From the NCBI GenBank assembly GCA_002293145.1, contig DBCO01000013.1, positions 1 through 64,000 of the forward strand: a stretch of 64,000 bases of DNA. Reading direction: 5' to 3'. The stretch's first letter is position 1. The number at the start of each line of letters is the position of its first letter. Under the pieces are notes generated by a model. It did not search any database, was not told the DNA's origin, and saw only the letters and a program-made list of their open reading frames with translations. Source of the stretch: Akkermansiaceae bacterium UBA956 (lineage in GTDB: Bacteria > Verrucomicrobiota > Verrucomicrobiia > Verrucomicrobiales > Akkermansiaceae). Below, one piece after another: positions 8,449 to 18,272 of this stretch. The translations under genes and the position numbers were made by a program.

Positions 8449-9543
8449 ATGCATACCATTACCATTCTCTCTGGCGACGGCATCGGCCCCGAAGTCATGA
8501 CGCAAGCTCTACGCGTTCTTGACGCTGTGGCTGAAAAATTTCAATTCACCGTGAATCGTAGCGAGCATCTCGTCGGCGGTGCAGCGATCGATGCCACGGG
8601 GCATCCCTTGCCGCCCGAGACTGTGGCATCCTCTGAGAAAGCGGATGCGATTCTGTTCGGCTCTGTCGGTGGACCCAAGTGGGAATCTCTGCCACCCGAG
8701 ATTCAGCCTGAACGCGGTGCCCTTTTGCCGCTACGCAAACACTTTGGGCTCTTTGCAAACCTGCGCCCCGGCGTTTGCTTGCCAGCCTTGATCCATGCTT
8801 CTCCGGTGAAAAACGAAGCCATTGCAAACGGATTCGACGTGCTCTGCGTGCGCGAGCTCACTGGTGGTGTGTATTTCGGCCAGCCGAAAGGACGTCGCGA
8901 AGAAGATGGCGAACCCGTCGCCTTCGATACCATGATCTACAAAAAATCCGAGATCGTGCGCATTCTCCGCGTGGCATTTGCCGCTGCCATGGGCCGTGAC
9001 AAACGACTCGTCTCGGTGGACAAAGCCAACGTACTCGCGACATCGGTATTGTGGCGTGAGACAGCGAACGAAATCGCCAAAGAATTTCCTGAGGTGAAAC
9101 TCTCACACATGTATGTCGACAACGCGGCGATGCAACTCGTCAAGCGACCCTCTGAGTTCGATGTGCTCGTCACCGAAAATCTCTTCGGCGATATTTTGTC
9201 CGATGAGATGGCAATGATCTCCGGATCACTCGGCATGCTGCCCTCCGCTTCGCTCGGCGCGAAAAATGACAAGGGCCTCTACTTCGGCATGTATGAGCCA
9301 TCCGGTGGATCCGCTCCTGACATCGCGGGTCAAGGCATCGCCAACCCGATCGCACAAATCTTGAGCGTATCGATGATGCTACGCTACTCGCTGGGCGAAA
9401 CTGCTGCCGCAGATGCCATCGATGCCGCTGTCGCCGCGGCCATCCGCGATGGCCTGCGCACGGGCGACATCGCTACGGGTGCTGAGGGCGAAACTCGCAT
9501 CAACACCGCCGCCATGGGCGATGCGATCCTCGCTCGTCTCTAA
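8449..9543 (+). CDS. leuB: 3-isopropylmalate dehydrogenase
   Basis: This NAD-dependent enzyme oxidises and decarboxylates 3-isopropylmalate in leucine synthesis. The 364-residue protein starts HTITILSGDGIGPEVM and has the family blocks LFGSVGGPKW, RELTGGVYFG, the metal-binding region TENLFGDILSDEMAMISGS and the C-terminal EPSGGSAPDIAGQGIANPIA. I start at 8449; the reading frame stays open upstream to 8302 but that part has no conserved content. The other leu genes are not in this window. Confidence 0.96.
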   Translation: MHTITILSGDGIGPEVMTQALRVLDAVAEKFQFTVNRSEHLVGGAAIDATGHPLPPETVASSEKADAILFGSVGGPKWESLPPEIQPERGALLPLRKHFGLFANLRPGVCLPALIHASPVKNEAIANGFDVLCVRELTGGVYFGQPKGRREEDGEPVAFDTMIYKKSEIVRILRVAFAAAMGRDKRLVSVDKANVLATSVLWRETANEIAKEFPEVKLSHMYVDNAAMQLVKRPSEFDVLVTENLFGDILSDEMAMISGSLGMLPSASLGAKNDKGLYFGMYEPSGGSAPDIAGQGIANPIAQILSVSMMLRYSLGETAAADAIDAAVAAAIRDGLRTGDIATGAEGETRINTAAMGDAILARL

Positions 9544-9558
9544 CTGAAACAAACTCTC

Positions 9559-9948
9559 ATGCGTGCTTACCTGATCCTGCAAGGACTAATGATCATCGGC
9601 ATCGGCTTCGCCGGAAAAATGATGCACAGCGGGCGCAATGAGGGGTTTTCCTTTTTGCAAGGAGGCCTCACACTCGGCGGGGCCTTGCTCATTTGCGGAC
9701 TATTTGCCATCAAGAATCCCTGGCATGGCATGATCGGCGGCGGCGTTGTCGCGCTGATTGGCTTTTGTCGGACGATGGTGAATTTACCAAATTGGCTAGA
9801 GTGGCTCGGTCATGCCAATCCACGTCCCGCCGCCACACCGTTGTTAGAAATGCTTGTAGTAATCATCACCGGTAGCATCGCAATCATCGTATTACGCAAG
9901 CTCTTGGCAGAAAAAACTCGCCGGATGCTGGAAGAGGAAGATTCGTGA
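9559..9948 (+). CDS. Small four-helix membrane protein, function unknown
   Basis: The 129-residue product is almost entirely hydrophobic. Predicted membrane segments lie at about 3-19, 35-51, 56-73 and 94-113, and a charged cytosolic tail ends in Glu/Asp. It starts 15 bases after leuB and is probably cotranscribed with it. I do not recognise a family and no catalytic motif is visible. Confidence 0.7.
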   Translation: MRAYLILQGLMIIGIGFAGKMMHSGRNEGFSFLQGGLTLGGALLICGLFAIKNPWHGMIGGGVVALIGFCRTMVNLPNWLEWLGHANPRPAATPLLEMLVVIITGSIAIIVLRKLLAEKTRRMLEEEDS

Positions 9949-10092
9949 AAAACATCACGCTCAACGAACACAACATTCATCCAATTACGCTAGTAGTAGT
10001 ATTCTTACAAGATTTCAGGATTTTCAAGATTCAAAAGAACAGAAAAGTTGAGAGCTATAGATTATTGCTGAGAAAACCCTAACGGCGTCACA

Positions 10093-11763
10093 TTACAACC
10101 CGCTCTTCACCTGCTGAATCTGGGCGGCTACTTTGTCTGCTGCCGCTTGATTTTTTTGCTGCACATGAGCGTTTTTTATCCCCTCTAGAAGAATCAGATC
10201 ATTTGGCCAATATTCCAAGCCCTCCTCGTAGGCTTCTTGCGCAGACCTCCAATCCTTACGCAGCTCGAAATGCTGCGCCACATGAGCAGACATCGGCAAC
10301 AGCGAGATCGGCGGCAACATCCGCGTCGCTAGGGTTTGACGCTCCCGCGCTCCGCTATACCAGTTGTATGCAGCGCCACGGCTCGCGGAGTCGCTCGCCA
10401 TTGCAATGTTGCCTTTCAGCTCCAAGGCCAGAATTTCCAAGCAAATGAAGGCACGGCTTAACGGTGCAATTTCACCGAGTTTCATCGCCTGTTGACGCAG
10501 CGCCTCCATTTTTTCACCGTGAAGGATCATCAGCTGATACATCTCCTCGGCACGCTGTTTATTGCCCTCTGTGAGTGCTTTTCTCCCTTCCAGCGCGATC
10601 ACCAATCCCTGATAAAATGAGCCTACCGTCGTACGCCCAACCAGCGACTTAACATCATCCGGTTGGGGAATCGTTTGCAAAGCCAGAGCAACATCACCTG
10701 CTGCACCACGGCGCATCAAGAGCCGAGCTTGCAAGGTTTTTGCCTCCCAATACATCATGCGGGCACCTGCTGATTCCATACGATCAAGCGGGATCGGCAT
10801 CTTGGCCAATGCGCTCGCGGCATCCAGCGCAGACTCATAATCGCCCGATGATGCCAAAGCCACCGAACGATAAACTTCCGCCCGAATCCACTCTGGGCAA
10901 TCGACGATCGCGAGGCCCGATTGCTTCATCCAGGCGAGATGCAATTCTCCACAGCGCGAGAAAGCTGTTGCTGCCTTGCCATAGTTCCCTGAGCGCCATT
11001 CATAATGACCGAGCAAGTGGTGGTATGGTGGGTAATCTGGAACCAGTTCGCACAATTTTCGGGCCATCGGCAAATCCTCACGACACAGCAAATTCTCGGT
11101 GCGCATCATCAACCAGCAATGCATCAGCATCGGCGAGTCCGGTTGCTTTTTCATTAATGATTGGATCATTTGCTGCGCCAATTCCTGCTCGGGCTTGGGA
11201 GAACCGTATTCATCGAATCCACTGCGGCGGAAATAGGACTCAAAAAGTTTCGCCTGCATGTCGTTCGGAAATTTCCGCGACACTTGGCCAAAAGCATCGG
11301 CCGCAGAGAGCGGACCTTCTTCCAGTAATTTCGTCAGCGCATAAACATAGCCACGCTCCAACTCCGATCCCGCCTGGGCATCCACCAGAGCAAGAGTCCG
11401 ATCCGTCGCTGCAATGCGTGGTTTGATAAATTCACTATCCGCCCCGAGCAGCGCGAAGGTCACGCCGAAGTTCGCCATCAAGCAATCGGGGTCAAGCTTG
11501 AGTGCCTCGACAAAATGCCGATAGCCTTCAAAGTCCCAGCCCCCATGGATCAAGTTCAGCCCCTGCAATACATGAGCCTGCGCCTTTTCATCCTTGGCGG
11601 TAATCGCCATCGTCAAGCCCCCAGCGAACTTACGCATCTGCGGAGCCGGTAATTTTGCCAACTTTGGCAGGATCAAATCCTCCACCGGTGACATCTCCGC
11701 CGCCGTAGCAAGTGAATAGATAAAGATCGAGACGAGACTCAGGGCAAAAGCAGGCAATCGCAT
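10093..11763 (-). CDS. Exported TPR-repeat protein
   Basis: From the ATG at 11763 the product has 556 residues and a signal peptide (RLPAFALSLVSIFIYSLATAAE). The remainder is helical and built of degenerate tetratricopeptide-like units; examples are HYEWRSGNYGKAATAFSRC and, near the C-terminus, DWRSAQEAYEEGLEYWPND. Such solenoids mediate protein contacts in the periplasm or at the cell surface. No enzymatic motif is seen. It is divergent from proC, with about 80 bases between the start codons. Confidence 0.75.
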   Translation of the reverse strand: MRLPAFALSLVSIFIYSLATAAEMSPVEDLILPKLAKLPAPQMRKFAGGLTMAITAKDEKAQAHVLQGLNLIHGGWDFEGYRHFVEALKLDPDCLMANFGVTFALLGADSEFIKPRIAATDRTLALVDAQAGSELERGYVYALTKLLEEGPLSAADAFGQVSRKFPNDMQAKLFESYFRRSGFDEYGSPKPEQELAQQMIQSLMKKQPDSPMLMHCWLMMRTENLLCREDLPMARKLCELVPDYPPYHHLLGHYEWRSGNYGKAATAFSRCGELHLAWMKQSGLAIVDCPEWIRAEVYRSVALASSGDYESALDAASALAKMPIPLDRMESAGARMMYWEAKTLQARLLMRRGAAGDVALALQTIPQPDDVKSLVGRTTVGSFYQGLVIALEGRKALTEGNKQRAEEMYQLMILHGEKMEALRQQAMKLGEIAPLSRAFICLEILALELKGNIAMASDSASRGAAYNWYSGARERQTLATRMLPPISLLPMSAHVAQHFELRKDWRSAQEAYEEGLEYWPNDLILLEGIKNAHVQQKNQAAADKVAAQIQQVKSGL

Positions 11764-11844
11764 GCGACGATCATGACCGAAATTTTTCATCCACCAAGTA
11801 AAAATCACGCTCGCCTTGACCCAATTCCCTGATATACTCCGCCC

Positions 11845-12654
11845 ATGGTCTTGGGAGTCATCGGATGTGGGAAAATGGGATCAGCCTTGGTAACAGGGGC
11901 TGTGCGCTCGGGCGTGATCAAGCCCGAAGCAGTCTATGGCATGGATACAATCCCCGCTGCCGTCAGCCATTTCACCGCAGAAACCGGTGCCCACGCCTGC
12001 GATTCGTTGGTGCAATTGGCAGCTGCCTGTGATACCTTTCTCCTCGCCACCAAGCCCCAAGATGTCGGCCCCGTGCTCAAGGATCTTGCCCAAGCACTTC
12101 AAAGCAAGCCCGCACTCGTCATCTCCATCGCCGCTGGTTTGAAGATCTCCACGCTCGAGTCCTACCTCCCAGAAAACGTTCGCGTGATCCGCACCATGCC
12201 GAACACCCCAGCCCTCGTCGGCCAAGGTGCTTCGGCCTTTTCTCCCGGTAGTCGCGCCACAGCAGCGGACTCTGTCGCCACTTCGGCACTGCTTTCCTCA
12301 GTGGGCCTTGCTCTTGAGGTCAAGGAATCCTTGCTCGATGCCGTAACTGGCCTTTCCGGCTCAGGACCTGCTTACGGATTTTTGATGATCGAGGCCCTCT
12401 CCGATGCAGGCGTTCGCTGCGGACTTCCCCGTGCCGAAGCGACACAACTCGCAGCACAAACACTTCTCGGTGCTGCCACCATGGTACTCCAGACTGGCAT
12501 GCACCCCGGCGCACTCAAGGACATGGTCACCTCGCCCGGCGGCACCACCATCGCCGGCCTCGCCGCACTGGAAAAAAACGGCCTCCGCTTTGCTCTCATC
12601 GATGCTGTCACCTGCGCCACCGAACGCTCCATTGAACTCTCCAATCCAAGCTAA
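11845..12654 (+). CDS. proC: Pyrroline-5-carboxylate reductase
   Basis: ProC reduces pyrroline-5-carboxylate to proline with NAD(P)H. The 269-residue protein has the dinucleotide-binding start VLGVIGCGKMGSAL. It continues with RTMPNTPALVGQGASAF and the conserved C-terminal block GLSGSGPAYGFLMIEALSDAGV followed by VTSPGGTTIAGLAALE. It is the first gene of a tight co-directional run; the next gene begins 5 bases after its stop. Confidence 0.96.
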   Translation: MVLGVIGCGKMGSALVTGAVRSGVIKPEAVYGMDTIPAAVSHFTAETGAHACDSLVQLAAACDTFLLATKPQDVGPVLKDLAQALQSKPALVISIAAGLKISTLESYLPENVRVIRTMPNTPALVGQGASAFSPGSRATAADSVATSALLSSVGLALEVKESLLDAVTGLSGSGPAYGFLMIEALSDAGVRCGLPRAEATQLAAQTLLGAATMVLQTGMHPGALKDMVTSPGGTTIAGLAALEKNGLRFALIDAVTCATERSIELSNPS

Positions 12655-12659
12655 ACACC

Positions 12660-13595
12660 ATGATGCCTTCTCATACATTCTTATTGCCAGTTCTTTGCAG
12701 CGCCGCATGCCTACTGATCTCATGCGGATCTGATGTCGATGATGCCCCACCCCTCATCGGCACAGTCCAAGCATCCTCGGGCCCTGCCGCCGCACTCTAC
12801 CAAAAAGCCCAAGCCTCCGACCAAGCGGGCGATGCAAAAAAAGCCATCAAACTCTACAAAAAAAACGCCGACCTCTACCCGACTTCACATGACGCGCCCA
12901 GCGCCCGATTGCGTCAAGCGCAGTTGCTTGAACAACGCGGCGAGCAAGTCGAAGCCTTCGACGCCTACAGTGATTTCCTCCAGCGCTACCAAGGTAGTAG
13001 CTTCTACTCCCAAGCCCTCGCACGCCAATCCGCCATCGCCAAGGCTGCCACCCAAGGTAATGTCAAATCAGGCTTCATTTTTGGATCGAAGCTCGATACC
13101 GGAAAACTCGTCGGCATGCTTGAAAAAGTACGCGATTCCGCCCCTCAAGCCAACACTGCTCCCGCCGCTCAATTCCAGATCGGCGAGGTCTATCAAAGCA
13201 AAGGCAAAGCCCCCGAGGCCATCGCCGCCTTCCGCAAACTCACACTCGATTGGCCCGATAGCCAACAAGCCCCTGAGGGCCAATACCGCATCGGCGTAAT
13301 TCTCGTGGAAGAAGCTAAACGCGGCAACCAAGACATGGGTAATCTCGACCGCGCCCGCGAAGCCTTCGAGGACTACCTATCCCGCTACCCTGGTCGCTCG
13401 CGCGCCAACGATGCCCGCCAACAAATCGCCGCCCTCGGCAGCCAAGACGTGCAACGCTCCTATGATGTCGCCGAGTTCTACCGGCGTAAGGGCGACTCCG
13501 AGTCCGCACGCTTCTACTACCGCGAGGTTCTGAAAAAACATGGATCTGGTCCACTGCACGATAAAGCACAAATGGCACTGCAATCCCTTCAGTAA
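12660..13595 (+). CDS. TPR lipoprotein, BamD/YbgF-like
   Basis: The 311-residue product has a lipoprotein signal with lipobox LLISC (acylated Cys22). A chain of TPR units follows: ALYQKAQASDQAGDAKKAIKLY, then AQLLEQRGEQVEAFDAYSDFL, and further copies through FYRRKGDSESARFYYREVL. This is the organisation of BamD, the outer-membrane assembly lipoprotein, and of the related YbgF/CpoB. The following gene is LptE-like, which favours a role in envelope assembly. True BamD orthology needs a profile comparison. Confidence 0.75.
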   Translation: MMPSHTFLLPVLCSAACLLISCGSDVDDAPPLIGTVQASSGPAAALYQKAQASDQAGDAKKAIKLYKKNADLYPTSHDAPSARLRQAQLLEQRGEQVEAFDAYSDFLQRYQGSSFYSQALARQSAIAKAATQGNVKSGFIFGSKLDTGKLVGMLEKVRDSAPQANTAPAAQFQIGEVYQSKGKAPEAIAAFRKLTLDWPDSQQAPEGQYRIGVILVEEAKRGNQDMGNLDRAREAFEDYLSRYPGRSRANDARQQIAALGSQDVQRSYDVAEFYRRKGDSESARFYYREVLKKHGSGPLHDKAQMALQSLQ

Positions 13596-13615
13596 TCGAC
13601 TTTACAAATCGCCAC

Positions 13616-14149
13616 ATGAACGCCTCGCCTATCTTCCACCGCCTCGCCCTACTCGCGCCGCTACTCTGCCTCGGCTTCGTTAGCATTTCTTGCACTGGCT
13701 ACCAACTCCAGACCGGACGCCCTCAAGCACTGACTCATGTGAAAAAAATCAGCGTTCCTTTGTTTGAAAACAAAACCTTGGTCCCACGCGGTGAGATACT
13801 AGCCACCAATTCCGTAGTCGATGCCATCACCAACGATGGCACCTACCACATCGCCACTCTCCACGAGGCCGATGCCGTTCTTGAAGGGACCATGGAAACC
13901 ATCACCTACAGCCAAGTTCGCTCTACCCGACTCGATACCCTGCGCTCCGAGGAAATGGAAAATACCGTCACCCTACACTGGCAGCTTCTCGATGCCAGCA
14001 CCCGCAAGATCCTCAGCACCGGCAAAGCCACGGGATCCTCCCGCTTCGCCATCGATGCCAACCAACAAACCGCGCGACAAAATGCCCTGCCCGATGCCCT
14101 GCAACGCGCCGCTACCCAAGTCGTCGGACGCCTGACCGATGACTTCTGA
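13616..14149 (+). CDS. lptE: LptE-like LPS-assembly lipoprotein
   Basis: The 177-residue lipoprotein has a hydrophobic signal ending ISC (Cys26) and then GYQLQTG, the classic start of LptE/RlpB. The next segment, KKISVPLFENKTLVPRGEILATNSVVDAI, and the DAVLEGTMETI strand fit the LptE fold. LptE plugs LptD at the outer membrane and delivers LPS to the surface. It lies 20 bases after the BamD-like gene, and its last 11 bases overlap rsmI. Confidence 0.82.
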   Translation: MNASPIFHRLALLAPLLCLGFVSISCTGYQLQTGRPQALTHVKKISVPLFENKTLVPRGEILATNSVVDAITNDGTYHIATLHEADAVLEGTMETITYSQVRSTRLDTLRSEEMENTVTLHWQLLDASTRKILSTGKATGSSRFAIDANQQTARQNALPDALQRAATQVVGRLTDDF

Positions 14150-14888
14150 TTCCACCACAGCACGTGCCCGCTTTTCGCTCATTCCTACGCCCATCGGCCA
14201 TAGGGATGACATCACCTTGCGCGCCCTGCAAACCCTCCGCGATGCCGACTGCATCGCCTGCGAGGACACCCGCCATTCCTCGCCACTGCTCCAGCACCAC
14301 GGCATCCAGAAGCCGCTCATCTCCCTGCACGAGCACAATGAGGTCCGCCGCATCCCCGAGCTGCTCGATCGCGCCCGCAACGGTGAACACATCGCCGTCA
14401 TCACCGATGCCGGCATGCCTGGCATTTCTGATCCCGGCTACCGTCTCATCCAGCGCTGCATCGAGGAATCCATCCCCTATGAGATCCTCCCTGGGCCCTC
14501 CGCCGTGCTCAATGCCCTCATCGGCTCGGGCTTTCCCTGCCACGCCTTCTCGTTTGGCGGATTTCTCTCCGTGAAAAAGGGCAAACGCGGCCAGAGCCTC
14601 CAGTCCGCGCTCGATTCCGGCCACACCCACCTGTTTTTCGAGTCCCCTCACCGCCTGATCTCCACCCTGGAAATCCTCAGCCAACTCCAGCCACTCGCCC
14701 GCGTCTGCGTCGCCCGTGAGCTTACGAAAAAATTCGAGACCTACCACCGCGGCACTGCCGCCGAACTCTTCGCCCACTTCTCCAAGCATTCCCCCAAAGG
14801 CGAAATCGTCCTGCTCGTCCACAGCTCCGATGGCTCCGCGTATTTTTCCGAAAATAGCACCGATTCTATCGAGCTCGACGAACCGTAA
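14139..14888 (+). CDS. rsmI: 16S rRNA (cytidine-1402-2'-O)-methyltransferase
   Basis: RsmI methylates the ribose of C1402 in the decoding centre. The 249-residue protein has the tetrapyrrole-methylase fold: FSLIPTPIGHRDDITLRAL, DCIACEDTRHS, the glycine loop VITDAGMPGISDPG, and LPGPSAVLNALIGSGFP. The usual C-terminal Arg-rich/KKxK segment appears as VCVARELTKKFETYHRG. The start lies inside lptE, an 11-base overlap suggesting translational coupling. Confidence 0.95.
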   Translation: MTSDSTTARARFSLIPTPIGHRDDITLRALQTLRDADCIACEDTRHSSPLLQHHGIQKPLISLHEHNEVRRIPELLDRARNGEHIAVITDAGMPGISDPGYRLIQRCIEESIPYEILPGPSAVLNALIGSGFPCHAFSFGGFLSVKKGKRGQSLQSALDSGHTHLFFESPHRLISTLEILSQLQPLARVCVARELTKKFETYHRGTAAELFAHFSKHSPKGEIVLLVHSSDGSAYFSENSTDSIELDEP

Positions 14889-14911
14889 CTCCCCAGCCAC
14901 TCATCCGACCC

Positions 14912-15841
14912 ATGCTTTCCTTCTCCACCTGCTGGAACAATGGCCGCCACACCGATGGCGAGGCCATGATCGATGAAATTCTCGACCTCGGATTCCGTAA
15001 CATCGAGCTCTCCCACGGCATGACCATCGCCAAGCTCCCCGGCATTCGCAAGGCCTATAAGGCCGGGAAATTTACCTGCTCAGGCGTTCACAACTACTTT
15101 CCCTCACCCGTCGAGGTCATGATCGATGCCCCCGATGCCTACGAGTTCACCTCCCACCGCTCCTTTGATCGCAAACGCGCACACGACATGACCTTGCAGA
15201 CCCTAGAGCTCGCCGCTGAGTTCCGGGCCAACTATCTCGTTCTCCACATGGGCTCCGTGCCGCTCAAGCCAGCGAAATACACCAAACGCCTCACTGCCAT
15301 GGTCGCTGATGGCAAGATCCTCGATCCAGACTACAACGAGGCGAAAATCAAATTCATCAAAAAGCGCGAAAAAATCGCCCCGCTCTACTACGGTCGCGCC
15401 ATCGATGCCCTCGAACAACTCGTCGTCAAGGCCGAGGAATACGGCATCATCCTCGCCGTCGAGTCCCGCTCCCGCTACGAAGACGTCCCCAGCGAGCGCG
15501 AGATGCTCCACCTACAAAACCACTTCAAAGACAACCCCTGGATCGGTTATTGGCACGACTTCGGCCACGTCCAGCTCAAGCACAATATCGGCCTGCTCGA
15601 CCACGTCGATTGGCTCAAGCAAATCTCCCCGCACATCATCGGCGCCCACATCCACGACGTCGAGTGGCCCGCCCGCGATCACCGCACACCTTTCACCGGC
15701 ACCCTCGACTACAAAACCCTGCTCCCCTTCTTCCCGCTCGATTGCCCCATCATCTGGGAACTCTCCCCCACCCGCAAGACCGAAGAAATCAAGCAAGCCC
15801 TCCAAGTCTGGAGACAACTCTTCCCAGGACGGTGTCAGTGA
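14912..15841 (+). CDS. Sugar phosphate isomerase/epimerase-like TIM barrel (AP_endonuc_2)
   Basis: The 309 residues follow the xylose-isomerase-like barrel. MIDEILDLGFRNIELSHG opens it, then NYLVLHMGSVPL, IILAVESRSRYEDVPS, IGYWHDFGHVQLKHNIGLLDH and IIGAHIHDVEW, with His/Glu/Asp residues at strand ends suitable for metal binding. Substrate unknown. It follows rsmI by 23 bases and is probably the last gene of the proC-to-here cluster. Confidence 0.8.
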   Translation: MLSFSTCWNNGRHTDGEAMIDEILDLGFRNIELSHGMTIAKLPGIRKAYKAGKFTCSGVHNYFPSPVEVMIDAPDAYEFTSHRSFDRKRAHDMTLQTLELAAEFRANYLVLHMGSVPLKPAKYTKRLTAMVADGKILDPDYNEAKIKFIKKREKIAPLYYGRAIDALEQLVVKAEEYGIILAVESRSRYEDVPSEREMLHLQNHFKDNPWIGYWHDFGHVQLKHNIGLLDHVDWLKQISPHIIGAHIHDVEWPARDHRTPFTGTLDYKTLLPFFPLDCPIIWELSPTRKTEEIKQALQVWRQLFPGRCQ

Positions 15842-15978
15842 ATGAGGGAGCTTGTTTCGGGTCTGGGAATTGAGCGATAGTCTCGCATCATTTTTTGGGT
15901 CGCAAAAACCAAAAAACATTTACAAAACCACCCCAGATGCTATTTGTAGGGACGTCATTAACCCTTGGCACTCGAATC

Positions 15979-18051
15979 ATGAAAAAAAACCATTACATTA
16001 TCCCATCCGCTGTTCTTCTTGGGACTTTGATTGCCTATCAATGGAACACACAAAACAAAGACCAAGAACTTGTTTCAACTCCACATCAGGCATCAAAACC
16101 GGATCGTCTCTCCTCTTCTTCATCAACAGCGAATCTGATCGATCGCAGCCTCGCCGCTAAGGGCATGCTGTGGGAAACGGTCGCATCGAACGGCCGCGAA
16201 CGCCGCAGCAAATCCATCAACATCGCCGCTGATAGCTTTTCGGCCGTCAGTCAGCATGAAGTAGGCACGTCTTTTGCGCTCAAGCTCTCACCCCATGTGC
16301 CTACTCTCCAAGCAAGTGTCGCCAACCGCAACACACATAGCGATGGCACTATCGTCACGAACCTTACCATCCAAGGCTCTCCCAGTGGTCAACTCAGCAT
16401 CCAAGAAAATGCGAGCATGGACTTCTTCCTTGCACAACTTTACTACGAGAATCATCCCGTTGCCTACGAATTCAAAAAATCGAGCGAGGGCATCACCGCC
16501 ACACGCCATGAGCTCAGCGAAATGATCTGCTCACTCCTCGACTACAAGGCGGGAGAAGTCGCCCAGATGGGACTCCCACCCGTGGACAAAGAGCGCGGCA
16601 AAAAATGCGACGAAGCGGATGCCCAAGCCCGCGCTAAAGCAAAAAAACTAATCCAAGAAGCCAAACCAACGGGCGGCGGCACTACCACTACCACGACTCC
16701 TTCACTGAGAATCTCTGATGCCACCGTCACCGAGGGCAATAGTGGCACCAAGAACCTCGCATTCACCGTCACACTGTCGAAGTCTGATCGGAATAAAACC
16801 ATTTCCGCCACCTACAGCACCGCCAATGGCACTGCCACCGCTGGCTCCGACTTCACTGCCACAGCAGGCACCGTCACCATTCCCGCGCGAGCTACCACTG
16901 CCACCATCCTTGTCCCCATCATTGGCGATACCACCGTGGAGGCAAATGAAACATTTGCCGTCAATCTCTCCAATCCAGTCAACGCCACCATCAGTGATGC
17001 CCAAGGTCTAGGCACCATCACCAACGATGATTCCGCCCCTAGTGCTGTGCCCGTTTTCAATAGCCTACCTGGAGCTGTCGCGGTAGCCTATCTCGACATG
17101 GATGGCCAAGTCGTGTCCGGCACTTCATGGGCCGGCGGAGCCACCATCACCACGCGCGGTGTAGTTGGCACGCTGACCAATGCCCAAATGATCGAAATCT
17201 GCAATCGCGTTGCAGAAGACTACGCCCCCTTTCAAATCAATGTCACGACTCAAGAAAGCGCCTACCTAGCCGCACCTTCCAATCGCCGCATCCGCTGCAT
17301 CATCACCCCTGACAACGAATGGTATGGCACCAACGCTGGTGGCGTCGCTTACCTGAATTCCTTCACATGGACAGGCGACACTCCTTGCTGGGTCTTCTCA
17401 GACATGTTGTCGAACTCACCCCGTTACATTGCCGAAGCGAGTTCCCACGAAATCGGACACACTCTGTCCCTTGCTCATGACGGTCGCATTTCCCCCGCCG
17501 AAGGCTACTACACAGGTCACGGAAGTGGCGAAGTAGGCTGGGCACCGATCATGGGCGTAGGCTACTACAAACTGCTCGTGCAGTGGTCAAAAGGTGAATA
17601 CCTCAGTGCCAACAACACCGAAAATGACCTTAGCAAAATCACCAGCCTCAACGGCTTCGGCTACCGCGTGGATCAACAAGGCAACACCACCGCCACCGCA
17701 GCAGCCATCACAGGCACGAGCGGTGCACGCAGCGCCAAAGGCATCATCGAGACCACAGGCGATGCCGATGTATTTAGCTTCACCACAGTAGGCGGAGCTT
17801 GCTCATTCAGCGCCAGCGGAGATGCGACAAGCCAAAACGTCGATGTCCAATTGGAAATCCTCGATGCCAGCGGTGCCGTCATCTCATCAGACAATGCCGA
17901 TCTCCTCACCGATGCCAGCGTCAGCGCCACCTTGAGCGCAGGAACCTACTTCCTCCGCGTCAGCAGTGTTGGCCGCGGTGACATTCTCGCCGATGGTTAC
18001 TCCAACTACGGCAGCATCGGCCAATACTCCATCAGCGGCAACGCCCCGTAA
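15979..18051 (+). CDS. Secreted Calx-beta/metzincin protease-like protein
   Basis: The 690-residue exported protein has a hydrophobic N-terminus (residues 5-20). A variable region and a Thr tract precede a Calx-beta domain at about 235-350 (VTEGNSGTKNLAFTVTLS ... NETFAVNLSNP). A peptidase-like domain then carries HEIGHTLSLAHD (490-501), which fits the metzincin zinc site with three histidines, and a downstream PIMG fits the Met-turn. The last 120 residues (DADVFSFTTVGGACSFSASG ... YFLRVSSVG) match a pre-peptidase C-terminal type beta-sandwich. It probably acts outside the cell. The start at 15979 is chosen because MKK precedes the hydrophobic segment. Confidence 0.8.
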   Translation: MKKNHYIIPSAVLLGTLIAYQWNTQNKDQELVSTPHQASKPDRLSSSSSTANLIDRSLAAKGMLWETVASNGRERRSKSINIAADSFSAVSQHEVGTSFALKLSPHVPTLQASVANRNTHSDGTIVTNLTIQGSPSGQLSIQENASMDFFLAQLYYENHPVAYEFKKSSEGITATRHELSEMICSLLDYKAGEVAQMGLPPVDKERGKKCDEADAQARAKAKKLIQEAKPTGGGTTTTTTPSLRISDATVTEGNSGTKNLAFTVTLSKSDRNKTISATYSTANGTATAGSDFTATAGTVTIPARATTATILVPIIGDTTVEANETFAVNLSNPVNATISDAQGLGTITNDDSAPSAVPVFNSLPGAVAVAYLDMDGQVVSGTSWAGGATITTRGVVGTLTNAQMIEICNRVAEDYAPFQINVTTQESAYLAAPSNRRIRCIITPDNEWYGTNAGGVAYLNSFTWTGDTPCWVFSDMLSNSPRYIAEASSHEIGHTLSLAHDGRISPAEGYYTGHGSGEVGWAPIMGVGYYKLLVQWSKGEYLSANNTENDLSKITSLNGFGYRVDQQGNTTATAAAITGTSGARSAKGIIETTGDADVFSFTTVGGACSFSASGDATSQNVDVQLEILDASGAVISSDNADLLTDASVSATLSAGTYFLRVSSVGRGDILADGYSNYGSIGQYSISGNAP

Positions 18052-18105
18052 TTCTGGGCATTCCCAGCAAATTGAGCGACATCCGCTCAACCCATCACCA
18101 TTCAT

Positions 18106-18143
18106 GGGCCTGCGAAGAATTTCACTCTTTGCAGGCCCTTTTT
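18106..18143 (+). terminator. Rho-independent terminator after the metzincin gene
   Basis: GGGCCTGC pairs with GCAGGCCC and AAG with CTT (one internal mismatch), followed by TTTTT. It lies 55 bases past the stop at 18051. Confidence 0.9.
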
Positions 18144-18272
18144 GATCAAATTGTGGGGTCCACAGATCAAAGATCGAAAAAAGTTCTGGTCATACCTTAG
18201 CACTCAATTCACCATGCGCTGCGCGTAAAGCCTCAAAAACTTACTTGATTTGAATCGAATAACCGATAGCTT

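Noticed and set aside
11817..11842. Promoter TTGACC / TATACT before proC
   Set aside because: The hexamers are separated by only 11 bases, too short for a sigma-70 promoter.
14112..14900. A 262-codon minus-strand frame across rsmI
   Set aside because: Antisense to a clearly conserved rsmI; the low stop frequency follows from its GC-rich codons.
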